From Brevibacterium jeotgali (GTDB lineage: Bacteria; Actinomycetota; Actinomycetes; Actinomycetales; Brevibacteriaceae), in assembly GCF_900169175.1 (NCBI RefSeq), contig NZ_FXZM01000007.1:122187-186186 (forward strand): 64,000 bases of DNA, in the 5' to 3' direction. The notes beneath the pieces were generated by a model. That model searched no databases. It was not told where the DNA came from and worked only from the letters and a program-made list of their open reading frames with translations. The translations under genes and the position numbers were made by a program. Of this stretch, positions 7,601-15,725 are shown piece by piece (the stretch's first letter is position 1; each line of letters begins with the position of its first letter).

Positions 7601-9823
7601 CTAGTCCTCTGCGGACGTGCTCCCCGTTTGCGGCGATCGGGAGCGATCGGTCGCACGCCCCCCGCTTCCCTTCGGGGGCCCTTCGTTCGCCGCGGCGAGC
7701 CCGGCGAGCATCGCGTTGTACGCCTCCAGCTCCGCATCGCCGGATCTGTCCTCTGCGCGATCGCTGCGCTTCGCCTCACGGGTCGAGGACTTGAACCATT
7801 CCACCGCCATGATGATCGCGAGCCCCAGGGTGGGGAACTCACCGATCCCCCAGGCGATCTCGCCGCCCTGCGCCTGGTCCTCGATCGCGCTCACCCATCC
7901 GTGGCCCACATTCCCGTACCAGTCGCCGGCGATGAGCGCCGTCGAGGACATGATCGAGATGCCGAAGAAGGCGTGGAAGGCCATCGTGACGAGGAGGATC
8001 AGGAGCCGCACCGGGTACGGATAGCGGTTCACCCCCGGGTCGATGCCGATGATCGACTGCGCGAAGAAGTATCCGGCCGCCAGGAAGTGCAGGATCATGA
8101 GCTCGTGACCGATATGGGTGTCGAGCGCGTACCACATGATGCCGGAGTAGTAGAAGACGATGAGCGAGCCCGCGAAGTTGATCGCCGCGACGATCGGATG
8201 CGAGAAGAACCTCGCATAGCGCGAGTGGACGATCGCGAGCACCCATTCGCGCACGCCCCGCGATCCGTCCCGACGAGGCGCGAGTCCGCGCATGAGCAGG
8301 GTGACCGGCGCCCCGAGCACCAGGGGGATCGGCGCGATCATGACCAGTGCCATGTGCTGGAGCATGTGCGCGGAGAACAGCACGCGACCGTAGACCGACA
8401 CACCGCCGCAGGTCACGTAGAAGAGGATCGCGAGCCCCACGAGCCAGCAGATCGTCCGATGGATCGGCCAGGAGTCGCCGCGGTCGCGCAGCCGCTTGAC
8501 CGCGAGCAGGTAGAGCACCGCAGCCCCCACCGTGATGACGACCCAGATCGGGTCGAAGAGCCACTCCGTGAAGTAGCGGGCAGCCGTGGGCTCCGGAGGC
8601 AGCGCTTCTCCGGACAGCAGCTGGAACGCGCTGGGCTGCTCGGGCGCCTCGTCCGGGACCGGCGGAGCCGTTCGCGACAGGACCACGCCCAGCGCAGTCG
8701 CCGCACCGAAGAGGACTATCTCTCCCAGCACCAGGCGCCAGAACAGCAGCGAAGCACGCGCCGCGCCCGAGGCCGCGGCACCACTCGCTGCTCCCTCGCC
8801 CTTCCCGGCGTGCGCGTCAGTACCGGCCCGGGGCGCGGCCGGAGCACGGACGGCACCGGGCAGCCGTCCGATCACGGCGCGGCGGTGCGCCCATCCCGCG
8901 ACGCCGAGCAGGATGGTGAGCGCCAGCTTGGTGATGAGCACCAGGCCGTACGGTGTCAGCCAGTCGTCGATCCCGCCCACCCGCAGCAGAGCGTTCGTGA
9001 GCCCCGAGTACATCACCAGCGCGTAGGCGATGAGCGCGATCGTCGAGTACCGGGCGACGATCGCTCCGAGGTCCGCCCGACGCGTGAGACCGGGTGCGAT
9101 GACTGCGAGCGAGAGGAGGCCGCCCAGCCAGATCACGACGCCGACCAGGTGGATCGACAGGCTGCCGACCGCCTCGATGTGCCCATCGGCGTCTGCCGAG
9201 TGGCCGAGGATCGACAGGAGCAGGATCGGCAGCGCGGACACGACGAGCGCCGCGGCCACCCCTGCGAACGAGCGCAGGCCGAACACCAGCATGGAGCCCA
9301 CGGCGATGAGGGCCACGATCGAGAGCCAGACGCGGCCCAGGTCGATCGTCGTGATGAACGACCACAGCTGAGCGGAGAACTCGCCCTGGAACGCCTGCGC
9401 ACCTGCAGTGTCGACATAGGTGAGCACGAGCACCGCGACGGACGAGACGGTCCAGACGGCCGATGCCACCTGCGCGACGCCCAGCAGGCGGTTCCATTCG
9501 GGGTCGATGAGGGAGGACCTGCGTCCGGTGGTGCGGGGGAACACGACGACGGCCAGCAGGAGGGAGCCGATCGTGAGCGCCATCGCGGCGTTGAAGACGA
9601 ACTCCGCGGTCGGCAGACCCCAGCGGCCCAGCGGGCCGGAGTCCGCGAGCACCGTCGGCGCCGCGGCGCCCGTCGCGATGAGGCCGATGGATCCCGCGAG
9701 CGCACCGATCAGGACGAACAGCGGCAGTGCGGCGACCCTGATCTGGGGTTCGATCCCCGTGATCGCGTCCCCGCGGGATGCCGGGGACGCCGTTCTCACC
9801 GCATTGCGCACACTCTCGGTCAC
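7601..9823 (-). CDS. Fused CopD copper-resistance / CtaG cytochrome oxidase assembly membrane protein
   Basis: This 740-residue polytopic membrane protein has two halves. The N-terminal part has about nine TM segments with CopD features (LWSFITTIDLGRVWLSIVAL, HLVGVVIWLGGLLSLAVI). The C-terminal half is CtaG/caa3-type assembly factor-like (CGGVSVYGRVLFSAHMLQHM, FYYSGIMWYALDTHIGHELM, HAFFGISIMSS). Both families handle copper; the fusion is known in actinobacteria and is thought to supply copper to cytochrome c oxidase. A much longer open frame exists upstream, but the GTG at 9823 overlaps the amidase stop as GTGA, showing translational coupling. The C-terminus is charged and cytoplasmic. Confidence 0.85.
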   Translation of the reverse strand: MTESVRNAVRTASPASRGDAITGIEPQIRVAALPLFVLIGALAGSIGLIATGAAAPTVLADSGPLGRWGLPTAEFVFNAAMALTIGSLLLAVVVFPRTTGRRSSLIDPEWNRLLGVAQVASAVWTVSSVAVLVLTYVDTAGAQAFQGEFSAQLWSFITTIDLGRVWLSIVALIAVGSMLVFGLRSFAGVAAALVVSALPILLLSILGHSADADGHIEAVGSLSIHLVGVVIWLGGLLSLAVIAPGLTRRADLGAIVARYSTIALIAYALVMYSGLTNALLRVGGIDDWLTPYGLVLITKLALTILLGVAGWAHRRAVIGRLPGAVRAPAAPRAGTDAHAGKGEGAASGAAASGAARASLLFWRLVLGEIVLFGAATALGVVLSRTAPPVPDEAPEQPSAFQLLSGEALPPEPTAARYFTEWLFDPIWVVITVGAAVLYLLAVKRLRDRGDSWPIHRTICWLVGLAILFYVTCGGVSVYGRVLFSAHMLQHMALVMIAPIPLVLGAPVTLLMRGLAPRRDGSRGVREWVLAIVHSRYARFFSHPIVAAINFAGSLIVFYYSGIMWYALDTHIGHELMILHFLAAGYFFAQSIIGIDPGVNRYPYPVRLLILLVTMAFHAFFGISIMSSTALIAGDWYGNVGHGWVSAIEDQAQGGEIAWGIGEFPTLGLAIIMAVEWFKSSTREAKRSDRAEDRSGDAELEAYNAMLAGLAAANEGPPKGSGGRATDRSRSPQTGSTSAED

Positions 9824-10671
9824 AGCCGTCGGTCGTCCAGAGCGGGGAACGACGTCCGGCGGGAGTGGATCGCTTCGATGTCGATGTCCGCGGTGATGAT
9901 CGATTCGTCGGCGCCGGCCTCCGCGAGGACGTTCGCGGACGCGTCGAGGATCACCGAGTGTCCGCCCATCGGGGTCTTCGCATGGAATCCTGCGGTGTTC
10001 ACGGCGACCATCGCGCAGAAGTCCTCCGCTGCGCGGGCGCGGGCCAGGAGGCTCCAGTGATCGACGCGCGGGGCGGGCCACGCAGCGGGGACCACGAACA
10101 CCTCGGTCCCGGCGTCGAGCAGTGCACGGAACTGCTCGGGGAAGCGGAGGTCGTAGCAGGTCGCGAGTCCCACCGTCACGGTGCGCCCGTCGACCTCGAT
10201 CGGCGCGGTGACGATATCGGAGCCCGCCTCGAGCAGCTTGGGCTCGCCGTTGCCGAACCCGAACCGATGGATCTTGCGGTAGACGGCGACGATGTCCCCC
10301 GCCGGGTCGATGAGCACAGAGGTGTTCCACAGGCCGCGCTCACCGTCGGGCAGCTCGGGCAGTCGCTTCACATCGTGGTCGACGGAGGCGAGCCTCTCGA
10401 GCGCTTCTGGAGTCCCCTCGATGAGGGAGCCCATGTGGAGGTGGGTGCCGGTGTCCCGTGCCGCAGCGCGCATCGCCGTGACGATCGGACCGTCCAGCGT
10501 CTGGGCGGCGGCCCCCCAGTTCCGATACCCGAAGCCGGACGACGGCCACAGCTCCGGCAGGACGATGAGGTCGGACGAATGCTGGGTGCGGACCAGGTCC
10601 GCCGCCCGGACGACCCGGTCCTCGAGCGTTTCGTGGTCGTCGTAGGCCAGCTGGATTCCAGAGATGCGCAT
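9820..10671 (-). CDS. Carbon-nitrogen hydrolase (nitrilase superfamily)
   Basis: This 283-residue amidase-type hydrolase has the Glu-Lys-Cys triad in its usual settings: E40 in VLPELW, K133 in YRKIHRFGFG and C172 in ATCYDLRFPEQ. It probably hydrolyses a small omega-amide or carbamoyl compound in the cytosol; the RKIHRFGFGNGE and CYDLRFPE motifs are those of the omega-amidase/NIT-like branch. The end of the gene overlaps the CopD-CtaG start by 4 bp. No functional link to copper is evident. The start at 10671 has GGGAG close upstream. Confidence 0.85.
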   Translation of the reverse strand: MRISGIQLAYDDHETLEDRVVRAADLVRTQHSSDLIVLPELWPSSGFGYRNWGAAAQTLDGPIVTAMRAAARDTGTHLHMGSLIEGTPEALERLASVDHDVKRLPELPDGERGLWNTSVLIDPAGDIVAVYRKIHRFGFGNGEPKLLEAGSDIVTAPIEVDGRTVTVGLATCYDLRFPEQFRALLDAGTEVFVVPAAWPAPRVDHWSLLARARAAEDFCAMVAVNTAGFHAKTPMGGHSVILDASANVLAEAGADESIITADIDIEAIHSRRTSFPALDDRRL

Positions 10672-10690
10672 GCTCCCAGCGTATCGCCGC

Positions 10691-10746
10691 GCCCTGACCG
10701 CGCGCTAATGCGGTCAGGGCCCATGCACGTGCAGCAGGCCGTGCAT
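10691..10746. other. Two hairpins upstream of the amidase
   Basis: GCCCTGACCGC (10691-10701) pairs with 10710-10720, and ATGCACG (10723-10729) pairs with CGTGCAT (10740-10746). They lie between the HU terminator and the amidase start and may reinforce termination or shape the amidase leader. Confidence 0.45.
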
Positions 10747-10749
10747 GCA

Positions 10750-10788
10750 GAAGAGCGGCCGGGCCCCGGAGGGTCCCGGCCGCTCTTC
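10750..10788 (-). terminator. Terminator of the HU gene
   Basis: A 14-bp perfect stem, GAAGAGCGGCCGGG (10750-10763) with 10775-10788, closes an 11-base loop 28 bp past the HU stop codon on the minus strand. Confidence 0.75.
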
Positions 10789-10815
10789 AGCGATCATGCG
10801 CGTGAGCGCATCACA

Positions 10816-11100
10816 TCACTTGGTGCCGGCGGCAGCCTTGAGCTTCGAACCGGCGGACAGCTTCACGGAGTAGCCTGCCGGGATCTCGATCTCGGCACCC
10901 GTCTGCGGGTTGCGGCCCTTGCGAGCGGCACGCTCGGTGCGCTCGACGGACAGCCAGCCCGGGATGGTGAGCTTCTCGCCACTGGAGACGGCCTCAGTGA
11001 AGGACTCGAAGACGCCGTCGAGCACGTCGGAGACCTGCTTCTGGGTCAGTCCGGACTTCTCTGCGACCTCTGCAACCAGTTCGCTGCGGTTCTTAGCCAT
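10816..11100 (-). CDS. hup: Nucleoid-associated DNA-binding protein HU
   Basis: This 94-residue HU/IHF-family protein bends and compacts DNA as a dimer. It starts MAKNRSELVAEVAEKSGLT and carries the HU signature region GWLSVERTERAARKGRNPQTG, whose arm contacts the minor groove. It is the short form without the lysine/alanine-rich C-terminal tail seen in mycobacterial and some streptomycete HupB. GGAGGACACATCC precedes the ATG. It is a single gene with its own terminator, downstream of the ribosomal protein cluster. Confidence 0.95.
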   Translation of the reverse strand: MAKNRSELVAEVAEKSGLTQKQVSDVLDGVFESFTEAVSSGEKLTIPGWLSVERTERAARKGRNPQTGAEIEIPAGYSVKLSAGSKLKAAAGTK

Positions 11101-11189
11101 GGATGTGTCCTCCTTCAGGACTGGAGTACGGCTTCAGTGCTGTGTTCGGGTTACGCCTGGTCCGAAACTACCAGACGGCGATCAGCGAT

Positions 11190-11216
11190 CTGAGGATCCG
11201 GCACGCGGATCCTCAG
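11190..11216 (-). terminator. Terminator of the rpmB-rpmG-rpsN operon
   Basis: CTGAGGATCCG (11190-11200) pairs perfectly with CGGATCCTCAG (11206-11216) over a 5-base loop, starting 5 bp past the rpsN stop. It separates the ribosomal operon from hup. Confidence 0.75.
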
Positions 11217-11220
11217 GAGA

Positions 11221-11526
11221 TCACCAGCTGGACTTCGTCACACCGGGGAGCTGGCCCTTGTGCGCCATGTCCCGGAAGCGCACGCGCGACAGCCCGAACT
11301 TGCGGAGGTGCCCGCGCGGGCGGCCGTCGACCTGGTCGCGGTTGCGGAGGCGCACCGGCGACGCGTCACGAGGCAGCTTCTGGAGGCCCAGACGAGCCTC
11401 TTCGCGCTGCTCGTCGGTGCTGTCCGGGCTGACCAGCTGGCGCTTCAGCGTGGCGCGGCGCTCGGCGTAGCGCTCCACGATGACCTGACGCTGCTTCTCG
11501 CGTGCGATCTTGGACTTCTTAGCCAT
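11221..11526 (-). CDS. rpsN: 30S ribosomal protein S14, zinc-free form
   Basis: This 101-residue S14 belongs to the long form lacking the two CxxC zinc pairs: there is no cysteine in the protein. The conserved end [26 protein letters not shown] is clear. It sits in the head of the 30S subunit near the decoding region. It is last of rpmB-rpmG-rpsN, 6 bp after rpmG, with its ribosome binding site inside the end of rpmG. Such zinc-free copies often replace zinc-binding paralogues during zinc shortage in actinobacteria. Confidence 0.95.
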   Translation of the reverse strand: MAKKSKIAREKQRQVIVERYAERRATLKRQLVSPDSTDEQREEARLGLQKLPRDASPVRLRNRDQVDGRPRGHLRKFGLSRVRFRDMAHKGQLPGVTKSSW

Positions 11527-11532
11527 GTGCGC

Positions 11533-11700
11533 TCAGCGCTCCTCTCGGAAATCGACGTGCTTGCGGACCACGGGGTCGTACTTCTTGAGCACGATGCGGT
11601 CCGGGTTGTTGCGGCGGTTCTTGCGGGTCACGTAGGTGAACCCGGTGCCGGCAGTCGACTTCAGCTTGATGATGGGGCGAATGTCCTGGACTTTTGCCAT
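11533..11700 (-). CDS. rpmG: 50S ribosomal protein L33, zinc-free form
   Basis: This 55-residue L33 starts [20 protein letters not shown] and contains the family stretch [20 protein letters not shown]. The zinc-coordinating cysteines of the C+ form are absent. The ATG at 11700 shares its A with the rpmB stop codon (TGATG), so the genes are translationally coupled. L33 lies near the E-site of the 50S subunit and is not essential in many bacteria. Confidence 0.95.
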   Translation of the reverse strand: MAKVQDIRPIIKLKSTAGTGFTYVTRKNRRNNPDRIVLKKYDPVVRKHVDFREER

Positions 11701-11936
11701 CAGAGCTTCACTCCCTTCGCGATGAGGTCGCTCACGACAGCGTCGATCCCGCGTGCGTCGATCACCTTGATGCCCTTGGTGGACACGTTGAGAGTGATGT
11801 TGCGGCGCAGAGACGGCACGTAGTAGCGCTTCTTCTGAATGTTCGGATCGAAGCGACGCTTGGTGCGTCGATTCGAGTGGGACACGTTGTGTCCGAAACC
11901 GGGGACGGCCCCGGTCACCTGGCAGGTTGCTGCCAT
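11700..11936 (-). CDS. rpmB: 50S ribosomal protein L28, zinc-free form
   Basis: This 78-residue L28 starts [21 protein letters not shown] and ends [16 protein letters not shown]. The zinc-type protein has CxxC in the first strand; here only one cysteine remains (CQVT), so this is the C- form. GGAGGAAGTC precedes the ATG. It heads the rpmB-rpmG-rpsN operon. A longer open frame upstream has no support. Confidence 0.95.
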   Translation of the reverse strand: MAATCQVTGAVPGFGHNVSHSNRRTKRRFDPNIQKKRYYVPSLRRNITLNVSTKGIKVIDARGIDAVVSDLIAKGVKL

Positions 11937-12427
11937 GACTTCCTCCAGTTCACAGTTGGCGGCGGTGAAGCACCGACCGGCATCCCACGTGCGGACACGC
12001 GCTGATCCGATCGTCTGCCTGCATCCTTCGCAGACATCAGCACAGATTCCACCGAGTGCAGCTCCTGCGTGTGCGAGGACACGCCTGAAGAACCGCGAGC
12101 GGTGATGTGCAGGCACCCGGTGTGGATGTGCCTACGCGCCTCGTCGAGTGACGGGGCACGAGATGTCTCACCAGCGCTGTAGCCGAAGCCTGTGAGAGAG
12201 GGCCTAGCATACGTGCAGCGCTCAATGAGCACGTGCGGCGAATCGTGCAGGACGACGCGCCGCGTTCACAACAGTCCACGATCTTATGCGAGGGGGGCCT
12301 CGCGCGGCAAGTCGCGCCGGAGCTCCCGCGCCGATGATGTTGCCGCACCTGTCCCCGCGTGCAAGAGTGACAGCATGCATCTCCTGCCAGACCCCTTGAG
12401 GGTCGGGCACCGAACGCTCGGGGCCCG
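11937..12427. other. Non-coding gap upstream of rpmB
   Basis: About 490 bp separate rpmB from the divergent gene at 12428. It must hold the ribosomal operon promoter on the minus strand; a TATGCT -10-like sequence occurs around 12206-12211 but no convincing -35 was found. I looked for a Zur box of the TGAAAATNATTTTCA type and saw none. No tRNA or small gene was recognised. Confidence 0.4.
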
Positions 12428-13582
12428 ATGAGCTCCCCGGAGCTTCCCTCGTCGCGATCTCCCCGTCCCCGCATCCGCAAGGCCCACAGCTACGAATACG
12501 AGTACTCGGGCCCGCGCGCGGGAAGAGCAGTCGCCTCCGATGCCGCGGTGTCCGCAGGTGGAAGCCACTGGTACGGCGATGACGGAGTGCTGTACTACCG
12601 CGGAGACGACGGCGCGGAATTCTACTGCGCCTCGGACGGCGCCTACTATCCCCGCGAGCTGCTCGTCGATGCCCTCGCCGCGTCCTCCGCCCGGACGGCC
12701 GACGATTCGGCGGCGCACGACCGGTCCACGTACTACGAGTACATCGCTCGCCATTCCGCGGAGCTTCCCGCACAGCAGAGTTCCCCACACGGCTCGCCCA
12801 CGAACGGCTCCGGACCTGCGCATGCCGCACACGCGCAGGGCACCTCCGCCGAGGCGCCGGTCACCCACGGCGCAATCCCTCCCCGCCCCACGACGCCGCC
12901 CACCGCGCTCCCGGGCTCCACGACTGTCGCCGGAGCGCCCGAACTCGCACGGGGCGCGGGACGGGCGGACTCCTCCGCCGCCTCGCAGGGCGAGAGCGGC
13001 GCACTGCGGAGACGCACCGGCCCGCTCACCTTCGGGGCGATCGCGGTGATCGCGGTCCTCGCACTCGGGATCGGGCTGGGGTTCACGTTCCTCGGACCGG
13101 ATCGCGGCATCCAGGCGACCGACATCGAGTCCCCCGGCTCGTCCTCGACCCCCGGCAGCCCTGCACCCGACGACGCAGGGGACGACGGTGACGTGCCCGC
13201 GACGGCTGGCGAGCAGCTGGACGCACACGTGACCGCCGGGACCCGCGTCGCCGAGCAGCGGCTCACTGATCAGTGGGTGGTGCAGCTGAGCGCCAAGAAG
13301 CCGGGGCTCGAAGCAAACGGGCGCACATGGGACGAAGAAGCCATCCTCGAGGAGTTCCAGGAGAACCAGGGGCGGCACCCGGAAGCGGTCCTCCTGTGGA
13401 GCGGCGACTGGAGCAGCTTCAGGCTCGGGGACTTCTGGGTCACCGTCCTCGCGGAACCGTACGACAGCCCCGACGAGGCACTCGCGATGTGCACGGACAT
13501 GGGCCTGGACCGCGACAACTGCTTCGCGAAGAGGCTCTCCACGTCCGAGGGACCCGACGGGACGACCGCACTCAACGACTGA
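12428..13582 (+). CDS. Single-pass membrane protein of unknown function
   Basis: This 384-residue protein has three parts. There is a cytoplasmic N-terminus rich in Tyr, Ser and acidic residues (SYEYEYSGP and GAYYPRELLVDALA). One TM helix lies at about 198-222 (FGAIAVIAVLALGIGLGFTFLG). An extracytoplasmic C-terminal domain of about 110 residues starts at QRLTDQWVVQLSAKK and runs to the end, with two cysteines (MCTDMGLDRDNCFAKRL) that could pair. The last domain resembles small SPOR-like or DUF domains on actinobacterial envelope proteins, but I cannot name the family. It runs convergently into the Fur-type gene, 10 bp apart. No strong ribosome binding site is seen at the ATG. Confidence 0.7.
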   Translation: MSSPELPSSRSPRPRIRKAHSYEYEYSGPRAGRAVASDAAVSAGGSHWYGDDGVLYYRGDDGAEFYCASDGAYYPRELLVDALAASSARTADDSAAHDRSTYYEYIARHSAELPAQQSSPHGSPTNGSGPAHAAHAQGTSAEAPVTHGAIPPRPTTPPTALPGSTTVAGAPELARGAGRADSSAASQGESGALRRRTGPLTFGAIAVIAVLALGIGLGFTFLGPDRGIQATDIESPGSSSTPGSPAPDDAGDDGDVPATAGEQLDAHVTAGTRVAEQRLTDQWVVQLSAKKPGLEANGRTWDEEAILEEFQENQGRHPEAVLLWSGDWSSFRLGDFWVTVLAEPYDSPDEALAMCTDMGLDRDNCFAKRLSTSEGPDGTTALND

Positions 13583-13592
13583 GACCGGCCGG

Positions 13593-14030
13593 TCAGTGCC
13601 CCGGGAGGTCCTGCTCCTCGCATGACCGGCATGCGGCGCAGCGGCCCGCGAGATCGACCGTGAGCTCCACGTCGTCGTAGCCCGCATCTGCCGCGGCCAA
13701 GAGCATCGCACCCTGCTCGACCTGCGCGGCGATCTCCTCCGTGCGCCCGCAGCCGTGGCATCGCAGGTGGTGGTGGATGCTGTCGCCGCACCGGCGATAC
13801 AGGACGTCACCGTCGCGGCTGTGCACCGCGTGGATCTCGCCCTTCTCGCTGAGACTCACCAGATGGCGGTAGACGGTCGCGAGCGAGATCTCTGCACCGG
13901 CGGAGCGCAGATTCGTGTGGAGTTCCTGCGCAGAGATGAGCCGGCGGTCACGCTCCATGATCGCGACCAGCGCATCACGCTGTGCCGATCGCCTCTGTCG
14001 GCGCATCGGCGCACTCTGATGAGGTGACAC
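13593..14030 (-). CDS. Fur-family metalloregulator, probably Zur
   Basis: This 145-residue regulator has an N-terminal winged helix (ELHTNLRSAGAEISLATVYRHL) and a dimerisation domain. It carries HHHLRCHGCG and CAACRSC, the two CxxC pairs that hold structural zinc in Fur proteins. Zur identity is inferred from its position about 2 kb from the zinc-free ribosomal genes and from its short RCHGCGRTEEI segment; Fur or PerR are possible. The start is GTG at 14030 with AAAGGG upstream; ATG at 14006 is an alternative. It is a single gene, convergent with the membrane protein. Confidence 0.8.
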   Translation of the reverse strand: MSPHQSAPMRRQRRSAQRDALVAIMERDRRLISAQELHTNLRSAGAEISLATVYRHLVSLSEKGEIHAVHSRDGDVLYRRCGDSIHHHLRCHGCGRTEEIAAQVEQGAMLLAAADAGYDDVELTVDLAGRCAACRSCEEQDLPGH

Positions 14031-14144
14031 CCGTACCCTTTCGTCCGGCGGCCCGGATTCCTCGAAGCCACCCGTTCGGCAGCGTCACAGCGGTCCCGGC
14101 CCGCGTCACTGGTCCGCACCGGCCGGCGCCGGGGTGGTCCCGGC

Positions 14145-14176
14145 TGCCGGCCATCCGCGATGCCGGCCATCCGCAT
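14145..14176. repeat. 16-bp tandem duplication
   Basis: TGCCGGCCATCCGCGA (14145-14160) is repeated at 14161-14176 with one final mismatch. It lies 3' of the E2 gene, beside its terminator. Confidence 0.6.
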
Positions 14177-14179
14177 GGT

Positions 14180-14228
14180 GGGGCGGCCGGCACCGCACCC
14201 GAGTGCAGACACTCCGGCCGGCCGCCCC
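14180..14228 (-). terminator. Terminator of the 2-oxoacid dehydrogenase operon
   Basis: GGGGCGGCCGG (14180-14190) pairs perfectly with 14218-14228 over a 27-base loop, 14 bp past the E2 stop codon. Confidence 0.6.
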
Positions 14229-14242
14229 GCGCGGGACACCGC

Positions 14243-15694
14243 TCAGAAGATGAGGCGCACGGGATCCTCGAGCACGTCGGCGACGTCTCGGAGGAACGTC
14301 GAGATGGTCTCGCCGTCGACCACGCGATGGTCGGCGGAGACCGTCAGCGTCATCACCTCGCGCGGCACGACGGCGTCGCCGACGACCCAGGGCTTCTTCT
14401 GCACACGGCCCGCGGCGACGATCGCGCTCTCGCCCGGGTTGATGATCGGAGTGCCCCAGTCCACACCGAACACGCCGACGTTCGTGAGGGTGATCGTCCC
14501 GCCGGACTGAGCCGCCGGCGGGGTCTTCCCGGAGCGGGCGACCTCGACGAGTTCGCCGATGCTGCGACCCAGGTCCGCCAGCCCCATCGCGTCCGCATCC
14601 TTGATGTTCGGCACGATGAGTCCGCGCTGCGTGGCCGCTGCGATGCCGAGGTTCACGTAGTGGCGCAGCGTCACGTCGTCGCCGTCCATGCGGGCGTTCA
14701 TGTAGGGGTGCGCGATCGCCGCCCGGGTCACGGCCTTCGCGATGATCAGCAGCGGGGAGACGCGCACGTCATCGCCCAGCGCACGATCGGCCTTGAGACG
14801 GCGCACGAGGTCCATCATGCCGGTGACGTCGACGTCCACGCCGATCGTCACGTGCGGTGACGTGAACGCGGAGGCGACCATCGCATTCGCCATGGCCTTC
14901 TTCACGCCCTTGACGGCGACGCGCTCTTCGCGCACCGCGTCGGCCGTCCCCGCCCCGACGCTCGTCGCAGCGATCCCGGTGGCAGCGGCGTCGGCTCCGG
15001 CCGCACCTGCGGTGCCGCCGGACTCGAGGTGTGCGAGGAGGTCGGACCGCGTGACCTCGCCGCGCACCCCGGTCGGGGTGACTGCCGCAAGGTCGACGCC
15101 GCGCTCCTTCGCGAGCTTCCGCACGGGAGGCTTCGCCATCGGCCGACCGTCGCTTCCCGCTCTGGGCGCCTCCCTCGTGACGGGGGCGACGTCATCGGGC
15201 GGCGGGACGGCGGCCGCGGGGGCGGACGGAGCGGTGCCGCCCGGCGCGGGACTGCCGGATGGGGTGGGCGCGGTCGCCGCCGCAGCACTGCCGCTCGCCG
15301 CCTTGCGCGGGCGACGCTTCGCGGATGAGGCGACCGCGCCGTAGCCCACGAGCGTGGCACCCGAGGAGTCCTCGGACCGCTCGGCCCCGGCGGCCTCGGC
15401 GGCGGGCGCCTCCGCACCCGGGGCGACGGCTGCGGCCGGGGCGGGATCCTCCCCGCCCACAGGCCCGAAGCGGACGATGGGTGTGCCCACGGCGACCGTT
15501 TCGCCCTCCTCCACGAGGAGGGCGCCGATCGTGCCCGCGTGGGGGCTGGGAAGTTCGACGAGTGACTTCGCGGTCTCGATCTCGACGAGGATCTGGTTGA
15601 CCGTCACCGCGTCGCCTGCGGCGACCTTCCACGAGACGATGTCGGCTTCAGTGAGTCCCTCTCCCGGATCGGGGAGGAGGAAGACGTCAGACAT
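14243..15694 (-). CDS. bkdC: Branched-chain 2-oxoacid dehydrogenase E2 (dihydrolipoyl acyltransferase)
   Basis: This 483-residue E2 transfers the acyl group from lipoamide to CoA in the core of the complex. One lipoyl domain covers residues 1-78, with the lipoylated lysine K43 in EIETAKSLVE. A long Ala/Pro linker follows, then a peripheral subunit-binding domain (PPVRKLAKERGVDLAAVTPT) and a catalytic domain ending in the DHRVVDGETI active-site motif. It is third in the operon after E1alpha and E1beta, 31 bp after E1beta. No E3 gene is present here; the housekeeping lipoamide dehydrogenase probably serves. A branched-chain substrate is inferred from the separate E1alpha/E1beta subunits. Confidence 0.9.
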   Translation of the reverse strand: MSDVFLLPDPGEGLTEADIVSWKVAAGDAVTVNQILVEIETAKSLVELPSPHAGTIGALLVEEGETVAVGTPIVRFGPVGGEDPAPAAAVAPGAEAPAAEAAGAERSEDSSGATLVGYGAVASSAKRRPRKAASGSAAAATAPTPSGSPAPGGTAPSAPAAAVPPPDDVAPVTREAPRAGSDGRPMAKPPVRKLAKERGVDLAAVTPTGVRGEVTRSDLLAHLESGGTAGAAGADAAATGIAATSVGAGTADAVREERVAVKGVKKAMANAMVASAFTSPHVTIGVDVDVTGMMDLVRRLKADRALGDDVRVSPLLIIAKAVTRAAIAHPYMNARMDGDDVTLRHYVNLGIAAATQRGLIVPNIKDADAMGLADLGRSIGELVEVARSGKTPPAAQSGGTITLTNVGVFGVDWGTPIINPGESAIVAAGRVQKKPWVVGDAVVPREVMTLTVSADHRVVDGETISTFLRDVADVLEDPVRLIF

Positions 15695-15725
15695 GGTGTC
15701 CTTTCTCAGACTCGGTCGACCGGGC

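Noticed and set aside
7628..10060. An 810-codon plus-strand open frame
   Set aside because: It mirrors the CopD-CtaG membrane protein and shows only His/Arg/Asp-rich low-complexity translation, a typical GC-skew shadow.
9824..10330. N-terminal extension of the CopD-CtaG gene
   Set aside because: The extra residues overlap the amidase gene in another frame and are low-complexity; the GTGA overlap at 9820-9823 marks the true start.
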